Assembly: GCA_963931865.1 (NCBI GenBank)
Contig: OZ007510.1
Coordinates: 3,066,747 to 3,130,746 of the forward strand
Length of the DNA: 64,000 nucleotides
Source: Axinella damicornis
Taxonomy: Eukaryota > Porifera > Demospongiae > Axinellida > Axinellidae
Reading direction: 5' to 3'
A model generated the notes under the pieces. That model worked only from the letters and a program-made list of their open reading frames with translations. It ran no database searches and was not told where the DNA came from. Below, one piece after another: positions 10,401-22,500 of the stretch. Both the position numbers and the translations under genes were made by a program. Position 1 is the stretch's first letter; every line of letters starts with the position of its first letter.

Positions 10401-13400
10401 TGGCATCATTGAATTTGTCTTTTCTTCACATAGGTGTAACTCCTGATCAGTGGCCCAAAGTTCAGAAAAGGTACTGTTGCATTTGCTGAATGGAACTAAT
10501 ACGAGTAATAATTTTGCTCCAAACCAGTAATATAATTAAAGCTGAATGACTACCAATAGCTTTGAGGGGCAAGAGAAAAAGGTTAGTTCGTGTACCAGCG
10601 AAACCCAAGTATCATGGTACCACTCATAGCTAGCTACTAAGTCTCACTGCAACCAGTTGCAACTCGCTGGTCTCGCAATCTAGGTATTGCAGCTCATTCC
10701 AATTGATGCACATGTCACGTGAGGACCATGCTCGTGTCGATTGAGTCAGCAATGGCGTCCAAAGGAAAGGCAAATTTTTTACAGCACTCACAACTTCACC
10801 AGCACAGTGAGTTTCGGTATGTAAACATCGTTGAATGACAGCGATCATGACCATGTGGTCAGAATCTTTGTGTGCTTCCTTAAGAATTGTACTGCCAACG
10901 AAAGTCAAGCAGAGTGCTTGAGCAATGGTGGCTGACGGCACGACAAAAGCGCTTGTATCTCCACCACCAAGGTGAGTTTCAGCACCAAAGTTTTGCGTTC
11001 GTGTCAGTGTGTGATAGCGATCATGATAGCGTTGGCAGAATCTTTGTGTAATTTAATTAATTATGTATCTTCGCGGCACAATTTCTCCCCTACCGTGAGT
11101 GTAATTACAGTACTGTGGTATTATTCTCATCATAGGATTATTCTTGTGGCTCTCGGTACCTGTCAAGCCTCAGTGGAGACCCTCTCTGAACTCCCTCCGT
11201 CCTGGAGAGACGCTGTGTGGAGTCTCCTGGATCTGTGTTGGTCGCTGTGGCTCCAGAGCGAGGAAGAAGAAAGAAGAAAGGCTCACGAGAAAGAAAGCCT
11301 CTACCGATTCCAGTCAAAGACGCATATGATCACAGAATCTGAAGATACAATTGAGCAGTTACAATTACAAGCTCTCTTCCCTTCTTTTGAGAGTGACTTC
11401 CTCGACTCGGATGAAATGTCTGCTGATCGTGATAACGATCCCGAAGACTGTGAGCAGCACTTGCCAGCCATTCATTCGCAGCTTCAGTTCAGTCCCGAGG
11501 AGATGGAGCAGATTAGCAGCTTGCACGGGTGGGCGTGTGACAAGTGGTACAGAACAGCTGAGGTCATACCAGAAGCAACGCCACTTCCACTCCGAGAAGC
11601 TTATTACCTTGCAGGAGACATATACAGAATGACAGGAAGCTTACCAGGTGAACTGCATGCCTAATTTCCAACTTCTCACCATTATTGCTTGCCAGTTGAT
11701 TTGTTATAATGGTGGATCAATGCTAGCTCTGTTTGCTTTAAGCTTCTACATGATTACCATAACTGTGTGTGTTGCAATATTGTAGAATTGTTCACTTTTA
11801 TTGTCAGGATATGGCTGTGACTACTGTATGGTTGGTGGCCATGCCCGAGTTTGGTGGGAAGCTTTGAAGGACTTGCAAAAGGGATCATCTCAGGGAGATA
11901 GGAGGTGAATGCGCTAACAACTCTCACATTTTGGACAGGCCGTACAAGTTTACACTGCAGTGCTGCTGTCCTTGTTGCTGTTACCACTGCGGCTGGTCTC
12001 ACCACCACTGTGGCTGGTCTCAACACCCTGCTAGTGCCGTTCATAAAAGCACGATGTTTGCTTACCCAGCATCTCATGTTGTGGCAACACCGCAGTCCTC
12101 TGTTCAGGAATCATACCCAACGTGTTGATTTTGGGACGGGGAATTGAGACTATACTCTCTCCAGTGGCTCTGCTGGACTGAGTTCCTGCATGGTGCATCA
12201 CAATAGTATGACCTCTGACCTCTGACCTCCTCACTTCTTAACTCCAGTACCACATAAATGATACATGTAACTGAGTTCGTGTTTACAGTTTGTCCTGTGC
12301 CACGTTAGAACGTGTATATTTGTATATCCAGGCTCATGAACATCTACAAAGATTCTGCTGAGTTAGAGGCACAGAGGGCACTTTCGGTTATGTCTGACTT
12401 GAGAGCCAAAACCCGAGAGTTACTACTGGAGTGGCCTGAACATCCTGGATTGAAACAAGTACTTCGTCTTACCTTTAGTGTGCCATCTCTCTGGGATTCA
12501 AGCTCTTGCATTCCTTGTAGATCATCATGGCGTGTGAAAAAGTGCTATCCTTGGACGTTCGTGAACCACTGATGAAGATTCTGACCGGACTTGAATATGT
12601 GTTGAGAAAAGCACAGGTGAAAGTACCACTGCACAGCCTGCTGATTAGATTGGGCGTGTGTGGGCTTGCCTATGTACATGTGCACAGGATTGGGACCATC
12701 TGTAATGTTTGTACCATAATCTTGTATTTTGAACTCTGATGTTTTGTTTTCGGGTAATGATATTGAAGATCACACAGTATTTCTCTTTGGATTTAGGATT
12801 GGGAAGCTTTTGCTAGCTCCCGTGTGTCACTTAGAAAAGAGCTGGAGTCCCTGACTCATCTCATTCTGGACTGGAGAAAGACTGAACTCAAGTAGGGCTG
12901 CAATGCTACTCCATGAAACACAAGAGTTCGTTGTGATTTCAGATTCTGGTTAGTTTGATCCACTTGTTTGTTGTGTATGCATTTGCAGTTCCTGGAAAGG
13001 CTTGCTGTTAGCTTGTGCCGAGGAGACAAAAACGGATTGTGGGAGATGGTGGTTCCACTTGAAGTCTCTCTGCCATTCCCAGACGATGAAAGGTACCAGA
13101 CAGCTGCATGCACGTTCACTTGATAGCACTAGTCGCAGATAACAGCAAGGACTGTCGTCTCCATTTTGGGATGGTGTGGTCTGTTAATTAACTCCTATAG
13201 CCTTGTACCTGGCCCAGGTCACATGCATACCTCGTGCTGGTTCTGTGACAGGGTGTGATTTTGTGTGGATGGTATTGTTCACTTGGTATTGCTACAGGTG
13301 ACCAACCAGATATACAGGACTTCATTGCTACAGTACAGAAATTTGTTGAAACATCCTCAGTTGGGGAGTTTGGTCACCGGCTGCACTTGCTGAAATCGTT

Positions 13401-16400
13401 CAGCATGGAGATGCTGCAGAAAGGTGGGAAATCTATCCATCTGTGTTCCCAGACTGTGACTTAATGAATGCTCTGTTCTCATGCAGGGTGTGCTACTGTT
13501 TCCTATATACTGGGCAACACATTCCGCTTCTACTCCCAGTTCTTACCTGCAGTGACTGCTACTATTCAGCAGCTAGCTGGGCCTTTAGAAAAGGAGTTCA
13601 AGGTAACAGTTTGCAGTAGTAATTAATGTTTCTGAGTATAAGAAACATGCCAGTCATCTTCGATTGCTTTCATGACCAAGAAGACTCCCGTCGGTACACT
13701 GAGTATGCTATTCCTTGGTTTTCTTATTGACAAGTAATCCTTGTTGTAGTATATCAGGGAAACTGTTTGTCACCGTGCAGGAGTACCTAACGATTCTACG
13801 GTGGAATGATGGGAACTACTGGGCAGTCAAAGCTACCACTGAGAAGAGCCATAGAACTCTCGTGAAATTTGTGAACAAGTACAAGGTAAAATGGTTGACA
13901 TAACTGCATTTCATTTCTGTTTGAGTGGTACGTGCTCTGATCTGGATAAGTTGAGCACAAGGCGTCTCAAATGCTTCTTTAGGGTATTCTTCAACAACCT
14001 GTGGGACCACTCCTTACTGACACTAGTTTAATGGACAGAGAAGAATCGTGCAGAGAGGGAGCACTTGTGCATCTGCTTAGGGAGCAGTCGTACTTGTCAC
14101 CCATGCAGGTGTGTGCAACATGCTCTGTGCCACTATTGTAGGAAGTGAATTATGGGTCATTCCATGTCAAATCAACACAAAAAAATCCTGACCTCTTCCG
14201 ATTTTGACGAAACTTGGTGAGCCTGTTAGTTCTATTAAGAAACCACTGCACACCAAATTTCAGCTTCTGAAGTGTTATAGCTTTTCAACTGCAACAAATT
14301 TAATTTTGGCCTCAGGTGCCCGTTTTAGACCACGTGCCATGACTGAAATACCCATATCTTCAGATGTGATCAACGTAGAGAGTTGCAACAAGGATTTTCT
14401 TGAAGCTCTTGAAAGGCTCTTTCATTTGGCGTATAATAATTTGACGTTTGATCTAATTAAAGTTCAAAGGTTATGTAATCTGACCTTTGACCTTGGTACT
14501 GGAAAAACGGAAGTTTTGATTTTTTTCAAACTTTTTGTACAAAAACCTTGAACCTAAATGTGTTTATTCACCAAGTTTTAATTTGGGACTACAATGGGAA
14601 CAGCAGCTATAGACCAAAATGTAGTAGCATGTACGAAATATGTGCACATAGCATACACAGATAATGGGTCTAAAACCCATCATGTTTACTAACCTGCCTA
14701 GTTTTATTAATTTCTGAACCAACTTAAGCTCAGCTTGCTTGCTGTCTGTGTCAGTGTGTATGTGCAACCTTTTCGTAGCATTGCTTTATTTATAAGTAAC
14801 TGGCTTCACTTGCTTCAGCCACATTCACCTACATGAGCACTCATGTTGTGCAGAGGTCTGACAGTCTATGACACCTCCGTTCATGTTAACGTAGTGCAGC
14901 ACAAGACAGTTCCCTCTTCACGGACATGCTTGTCTCAATCACTACATCTGCGTGAGTCCAGTGTAGCTCCTTACTCTGACTTGTTCATCACTAGCCACCT
15001 GAACATGCACATTCAGCTATCACTAGCCACCTGAACATGCACATTCAGCTACACTCATGCTTGAAACCTTAAGGTGTCAGGATAAGTTACTAATGTAGGG
15101 CTTATAGTCAGGCTCTCACCAACAAGCAAGGTTCGCGCACTATGAGATATACCATAGGATGCTGTGGAGATCAGCTGCACAAATACTATAGGGCACATGC
15201 ACTATGCGAGGTCATCATACAATCCAGTTGCAAGCATTTTTTTTTGATGAAAAACCTTGCAGATGGTAATTGCAGTATTTAGCTAAGTCTTTTTCTCTCA
15301 ACCTAATGATGATCATGGCCTATAATCTTGAGTACATTACTTGTATGTAGTACGTATAAGTATCAAATCCCAATTTACACAAAGGTTCTTGCACAGGGTT
15401 GAAAAGAGCATATTAAAGACCGATGCACTCAGTATGACTGCCACTAGTCTGTATTCCTCAGTTAGGTGGTGAGCATAATCAGACCACTTCCAGCTGTATA
15501 CCATCTTCCCATCTACCTCTAGTACAACTTAAGCTAACTGTTTTGGGGCTTTCAGAAGCCGGTTGAAAATATAACTTCAGTCTGCTGTCATTGAAAACAA
15601 CAGGAAATAATGCAGTGGTGATTTTTGCAATCACTGCTGCAGCAGACAAATGCAAGTACTGTATAATCATGCTTGATGCCAGCCAGACCCTCCTCCGTGT
15701 GCATGTGTCGCCTTATCAACTACACATATTCAAAGTGAAAACCAAGGTCAAAGGTCAGATTTCGACATATCATTAAGGTAAACATGTCAGATTAAAAGAG
15801 GACATTACAACTACTTTAAGGAAGTGTCTCTGTACAGATCACATTAGGTAGTTTGAGTCATGCATGGCATGTGGTGTAAAAACAGGCAATTACGTTCACC
15901 TGTAGTTGTAGACTGAGGAAGTAGAATTTTAGTGTGGAGTGGTCTCTCAATTAACCAAGGTTTTGTAATCTGACCTTTGACCTTGGTTCTGGAAAAACAA
16001 GTTTTGATTTTATTCCAACTTTATTTACAAAGACCTTGAACCTACATGTGTTTATTAACCAAGTTTTAATTTGGGACAACAATGGGAACAGCATGCAGCT
16101 ATTGACCAATACATGTATGTAGTAGCACGAATACAAAAACGTATACATTATACTACATTTTGGTCTATAGCTGCTGTTCCCATTGTAGTCCCAAATTAAA
16201 ACTTGGTGAATAAACACATTTAGGTTCAAGGTCTTTGTAAAAAAAGTTTGAAAAAAATCAAAACTTCCGTTTTTCCAGAACCAAGGTCAAAGGTCAGATT
16301 ACATAACCTTTGAACTTTAATTAGATCAAACGTCAAATTATTATACACCAAATGAAAGAGCCTTTCAAGAGCTTCAAGAAAATCCTTCTTGCAACTCTCT

Positions 16401-19400
16401 ACGTTGATTACATCAGAAGATATGGGTATTTCAGTCATGGCACGCGGTCTAAAATGGGCACCTGAAGCCAAAATCAAATTTGTTCCAGTTGAAAAGCTAT
16501 AGCAGTTCAGAAGCTGAAATTTGGTGTGCAGTGGTTTCTTAATAGAACTAACAGGCTCACCAAGTTTCGTCAAAATCGGATGATGTCAGGATTTTTTTTG
16601 TGTTGACTTGACATGGAATGACCCTTATCCTTTATTGTCCAGCATGCATAAAGTTTGCATAAAACACAAGTCTGGATGGCCCTCTGCAATCGCTGGACTG
16701 GACTCTGGAAAGAATATGGTGTGCGACCAAAGCAGGAAAAAATTACAGCACACGACCGAGGCAGGTCCGAGTATAGGACATGTAGGCCAAGGACGGAAAA
16801 CAGCTGCCATGTTCTCTTCTCCTCGTCAATGGCTTCCTTGAGATTCTCTGTCAATTCCATCTGCTGGCTCGACTTGATTATGGAGTTGACAATCTCGCTA
16901 GCATTCATAGTAAATGCCTCTGGAGGGGATCCCAGGCTGGCTTCTTGACGAACAGGTTTGATCATGGTCTGCAAGATTGTTGCAGCTTTGTTCCGTGTGA
17001 ACCAGTCATGGAAGCCTGGTTGTGCATTGCACGTCTTTGCAATCTCATCCCATCGCCATTCCAGGCCGTTCGGCTTCTGCGAGAACTCTGCATTAGGCGA
17101 GTCCACAAGCCCTTCAGAGAAAGTATTTCCATGCTGGCAACCAAATATGTCATCAAGTATCTCCTTGCGAGCACTCTCAGGATACCGTAATTCCTGGAGC
17201 TGGGTCTTGACATTCCATCTACAGTGAATTCAACAAGTCAAGTGGACAGCATAGTGGAATTCGTATGAGATGCATCTGCTAGTGCCTTCTCGCTTAGTGC
17301 CTCCGGGTCAAGTAGAATATTCAGAACCTGCTCTCCACTCTATGTTCCCTTTGGAACTTCATATATAGATGGGCCAACCAGAACTGTTAACAAGCCATTA
17401 CTGCCCTCTTCAGACTGCAGATAGACCGGGTACTAACAGACCGTTTCCTGAGGCAACCAGGGAGTAGAAAAAGGTTAGTTCGTGTACCAACGAAACCCAA
17501 GTATCATGGTACTACTCGTAGCTAGCTACTAACTTGAAGACTCCCAAAGAGGCACGACGCTTATCCCCTGACGCCTTCGATCCACTCTTCTCGACTCCTG
17601 AAGAGGCACACTGCTCATCCACGGACGCCTTGCATCCACTCTCCATGACTCCCAAGGAGGTACGACGCTCATCCCCTGATGCCTTGGATCCACTCTCCAT
17701 GACTCTCAAGGAGGCACACTGCTCATCCTTGGACATCTTTTACCCCACTCTCCAGATCAAATGGCAACTTCCTGAAAACAGTGAATGAACTTGGTAAGGA
17801 CAGGAAGCTGCACTCTCATGCCATTATCGTACCTGCATTTTGCCCACAACCAGCTGCGTGCTGAGTTACCGATCCAGGTGAACTGTCAACATAAACAGGA
17901 GTTTCTTTACTTGTGCCAGCGAGAGCCATCGACAAGGATTACACGTGCATTATTGCAAGCTGCACCGCCAAGTTTTCACAATTCCAACTGAAAAAATGTG
18001 GCGTTAATCTTGGCATCCAAAATGTCAGACCAATCTCACAGGGACGATCCTCAAATTTCAAATCCAGGGAGTCTAGTCCAGTGAGTCCCAGTCCAGCGAT
18101 TGTAGATGGCCAGTCTGGATGGATTTTACTGTAAGTGTCAGCATGAACTCTCTTGGTGTCACCATCAATACACATTTGCTGAAAATGAATATGCTCTCAT
18201 ACTTCCATAGTAGGATATTTTTAGCAAACGTTTTGACTGGAGCACATGTTGTCGCTTGACATCTATATACATAGGTTCATGATACCATTGCCATTCAAAT
18301 GGATAACACAGACACAACCACTGGAGATGCCTTTGCGAGGATGCAGCACCTTGTTCAGCGTCTTTCTGCCCCAGATGTCTGCTTACAGTTGACTGCCAAC
18401 GTAGACGATTTTGCTGGTAATTACGTACAGTGTATGTAACTGGCGCTTTAGAATTGGGAGAATACCTTTCAATTGTAGTATTCAGTTGCATTCAGGCAGG
18501 CATCAAGGTTCAGTAACGTTGGAAAATAGTCTTTATCTGCTATCTATGAGTTAGCTGTCTATATTCATTTGTGAACAATATAGAAGCTGATTGAGCTGGT
18601 ACCCTGTACTAGCCTCGTTCCCAGGCCTCTACCACAGCTTTTGTCGCTTGCAGTACGAAAATCGCGGAGAAGGCCTGGAAGGGTTTCGCAGGTGATGCGT
18701 GCCGCGACCGTCATAAAACGTCATCCGTTCAAGACCACTATGTACTAGTACACTAGCTACGATCGCGTACGGAGACAAGTCAACGGCCAGAAGAGAGCCA
18801 CACCGACTTCTCCAAGCTAGAAGTCTTACCTTCGAAGTAGTGCTGAGCTGCAAGTGTTGTACTTTCCAGAGCGATGGCGGAATGAACAGTCAAAGCGCTT
18901 CATGCGCTTCGAAGTTATAACCGTTGTATTGCAGCCATCTCTCAGAGGTTTTGTTTCAAATCGAGGTATGTTGTATAGGAAGGGCCTGCCTCTCCTCTGG
19001 AGTTTGTCTGGTCTCTGTAGCGTCTCTGGAACAGGCGATAGCCAGTTGAATACTGTGAGTATGTATTAACGGAATCCGTGACGTAAGCGGCGGCACGCAT
19101 CACGTGCGAAACCCTTCCAGGCCTTCTCCGCGATTTTCGTACTGCAAGCGACAAAAGCTGTGGTAGAGGCCTGGGAACGAGGCTAACCCTGTACTAGGTT
19201 GTTCAGAGCTGGTCAGCCGTGCCTCACTGTTGATGTTGTTTGGGGGGAGAATACTGGTCATGGAAATGGTCTACTGCAGAGCTTAATGTGATCTCTTGCT
19301 GACATTAGGAGAGGTTATTGAGATTCATGACAGTCTGAAGTCGACGGAGTCTCTGAAAGAGGTAATGGAGGGATTTGGCTTGGGATTTAGCATGTGTGTA

Positions 19401-19527
19401 TGCCACATGCTCGAAGTATAATATGCACCTTGAGTCCCCAGCAGAGACTGCCCTAGCGGCATACTGGTCTAAGACCAACCCACGCACTGGTTGCACTGAT
19501 CTTTTTCTCAAATCTCCTTCATTGACA

Positions 19528-19570
<43 letters not shown>

Positions 19571-22500
19571 AGTGCACACATCAGTACTTGTGCACTCATA
19601 GTAACAGATTGGCATGCATTCCAGTGATTCATTAGGAATATATGTAGGGTACGTTGCTCTAATGCTGTTCTATTATCAAATTTGTACAATACCTTTGGGG
19701 AAGGGGGGGGGGGGTCGAAGGAGTACAGGGATGCTAGATTTGCCTGCTCTTCTGAGATGATTCAAATGTGATTTATGGAGCAAACACATTCTGCATTGAT
19801 TGATCTTTGACTTCATTCTGCATTGATTGATCTTGATAGTTAATTAAACATTTACATTTCTTCTATATGTAGTTGAAAGGCGAAAAGAGAAAAGCTGCAA
19901 TCAAACTCAGTAACACACAGAAAAGAAAAACAGTCAGTGAACTCTTCCGAGCTCTGAAACAGCAAGGTTGGTCTCACATTCAAGCAATACCATTGCATCC
20001 CTAGAACAGAAGCTACACGACATTTGGCTAATGGCAGTACTGGAGATAACACCGTTGTGTATAATGGCGAGAGGTTTTCCTAATGAATACACTCCTGCAT
20101 AAGACACTGCCACCTTAATATTTTCTTGCAGGACTCTCATACAGGAAGGGAGATGACCACAGTGAGGGCTTCAAACTTTTCTCTTTCAAGCTACCCACTT
20201 TAGAACCGGCTAGAGAAGAGTGAGTGGTTCTTGTGTATGTGGTATTGTGTTATGTAGGGCAATTACTTCCTGGATGGGACTTTGACTTAGTGAGTGTGCA
20301 TGATCTAGAGAGGGCACACTAAAGTGTGCATTATGCAATTTAATGTTCGGTCATGTGATCGACTCTGAGGCGTCTGATTCATTGAGGGTCACATGAGTAA
20401 CACTACCATTGAACAAGCAATTACCCCTTACGGTAATTTGTATGCAATATATCTATATCATGATAGGCTAGCTACTGTATGTGGTTTACTAGCAACTATT
20501 TCTCAGTAGTTATTATCTATCCAGTTACTTCCTCTGGTTATGGGATTATTCTCTTCCTCAGATCGTGTATGATTAAGCTGCTGGATGATGTTCACAAGTG
20601 CTACTACTGCTGCTTGGCTAGAATGGGCAGCTTTCAGACTGCAGTAGCAAAGCCATCAAAGGTTGGCATGTTCACTTAAACTGTGTTGTTCATATTGAGA
20701 TTTTTTATGTGTGTGTCTGTGAGTGACAGAAGTGGGATGTTTGTGGGGTGGGACTAGTGACACGCAACGGTCCCGACCTTCGTACTTCACTGAACCTCGG
20801 ACTCTATGCGATTGGGCAGGAGCAGCAGCTGAGGCAGACGCGATCTGGGAGTAGCAGCTGATGGACACAATCGATCAGGGAGCAGCAGCTGAGGCAGACG
20901 CGATCGGGGAGCAGCAGCTTAGGCAAACGCAATCGAAGAGCAGCTGCTGATCGTGAGGTGGATGCAATCAGCCCATAAGAGCAGCTGCTGAGGCAGATGC
21001 GATCGGAGAGCAGCAAATGAATGTGTATAGTTTCCATTGTTGTCAGTTGTACCGTGATGGTGAATATGTTATGTTTGGTTTGTGTAGGAACTGACACTAG
21101 GCCTAGTGTCCCGCTGCAAGGGATATGCTTCTTACCTGATGACGTTAGTGTGTGAGCAGCGAATCATACTGTCAGAGGCAGTTCGCAGTTCCTGTGACCT
21201 GCAGTAAGTTTTGTGTCATCAAAACTCTTACAGTATGTAAGCTGAAGCACATGTACCTTGGTACGAGTTGAGGAGTTCCCACTCAAGTATGATTCAATGC
21301 ACACTAAAATGGCACACTCTTACAGCAGTGCAGCCAAGTTAAATGGTCTGAAACAGTTTACACCCCAAAACAATTTTGCACTAAAACCCTTAGGAGCATC
21401 CATAACTCCACCGCCATGGTGATTTTCAGCAGAATTATGGTACATTTGAGTCAGTGCACAACAGCAATCACTTCGGCGTAGTCAGATTTTGTTGACCTTC
21501 CTGCATGCTTTGAGGTCTGTTTATTTGAACATCCTTTCCCCTACCAGGACTGGGGGAAGTAACACTTACCTAGCAGGACTGGGGGGCGTAACACTTACCT
21601 AGCAGGACTGGGGGGCGTAACACTTACCTAGCAGGACTGTAACACACTCCCCAACTTTCCATCTAGACTGAATTTTTATTGCCAACTGGTTTCATTGGTA
21701 TTACCTGTATTCCTATACCATCAGGCATGCTGTTGGTCACTTTGAAGTTCTGGTGAAAGATAGGTCTTGCATTGAAGCTACTGAGGAGTTTATTCACTGG
21801 CAGGTAATTGATTCATGTAGTGAGGTGGCAGGTAATTGATTCGTGTACGTAGTGAGGTGTGTGCATGTACTTTGCAGAACTACTTCAAGAAGTCTATGAA
21901 GCAGGTTATCATCTTTATTTGTACTTTATTTGCAGTCTTCTCTTTCGACTTGTTTGGAGCAATCTCTGGAGGGAATATACAGCTTCTCCTCTCTTGTTTC
22001 GACCATGCCTGAGAAGCTAGATTTCTCACTGACTCCCCTGGCAAAAGAGTCTCTTCCTCCCATCGTAGCCTGTGGGGATAAAGTTGTTGCAAGAGAGGCT
22101 GCCACCATTCTCATGGTAATTTATTGTTAGAAAACAGCTATCTGTGTACCATTCATTTCACTTGCTGTTTAATAATAGAAACCCTTGATGTGTACCACCA
22201 ACCAAATTGTGTTGCTTGCAGCAGGGTTGTAAGCTGTTGTTCCTTGATGGGAACTGTGGCGGCTGGCCCATTCCTGCCTCCGCTAGGGTAGTGGCAGTTT
22301 GGTATGTATTCCTGGGGCCGCTGGCCCATTCCTGCCTCCACTGGGTTGTGGCAGTTTGGTATGTATTCCTGGGGCCGCTGGCCCATTCCTGCCTCCGCTG
22401 GGTTGTGGCAGTTTGGTATATATTCCTGGGGCCGCTGGCCCATCCCTGCCTCCGCTGGGTTGTGGCAGTTTGGTATGTGTTCCTGGGGCCGCTGGCCCAT

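Larger units (their letters stand above)
4486..14109 (+). other. MDN1: MDN1 exons: post-AAA linker
   Basis: Recognised exon cores include 4892-5048 (ends LNPALLSG before GTATGT), 5410-5625, 6931-7080, 8820-9240, 9361-9540 (ends before GTACGT), 9624-9845, 11137-11647, 12333-12460, 12523-12616, 12798-12893, 13300-13422, 13487-13601 and 13782-13886. The protein is almost all helix, as known for the midasin linker and stem. The stretch FRLKEDFKEF-like to VEFVKNLVQF (9780-10200) is less conserved. Between exons at 10566-11115 lies a dispersed repeat and no coding sequence. I read these exons by frame continuity, splice signals and recalled similarity to animal midasin; borders may be off by a few codons. 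Confidence 0.75.
18268..22112 (+). other. MDN1: MDN1 exons: distal linker
   Basis: Exon cores: 18275-18418 (HDTIAIQMDNTDTTTGDAF..), 19309-19361 (GEVIEIHDSLKSTESLKE before GTAATG), 19874-19965 and 20132-20220 (LFRALKQQGLSYRKGDDH, the best match of this block to animal midasin), 20560-20660 (KLLDDVHKCYYCCLARMGSF), 21090-21204 (LGLVSRCKGYASYLMTLVCE), 21723-21803 and 21935-22112. The introns between them hold the 54-bp repeat, a 576-bp MITE, a 40-base C tract, a 28-32-bp repeat and a 32-bp repeat. Confidence 0.7.

Noticed and set aside
14204..14551. 115-residue ORF in the inverted arms as a host gene
   Set aside because: It is part of a terminal inverted repeat and has an equal inverted copy; no homologue is recognised.
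16570..17106. 178-residue ORF taken as one intact gene
   Set aside because: Its C-terminal part reads the terminal repeat of the neighbouring element; only the central part resembles a transposase.
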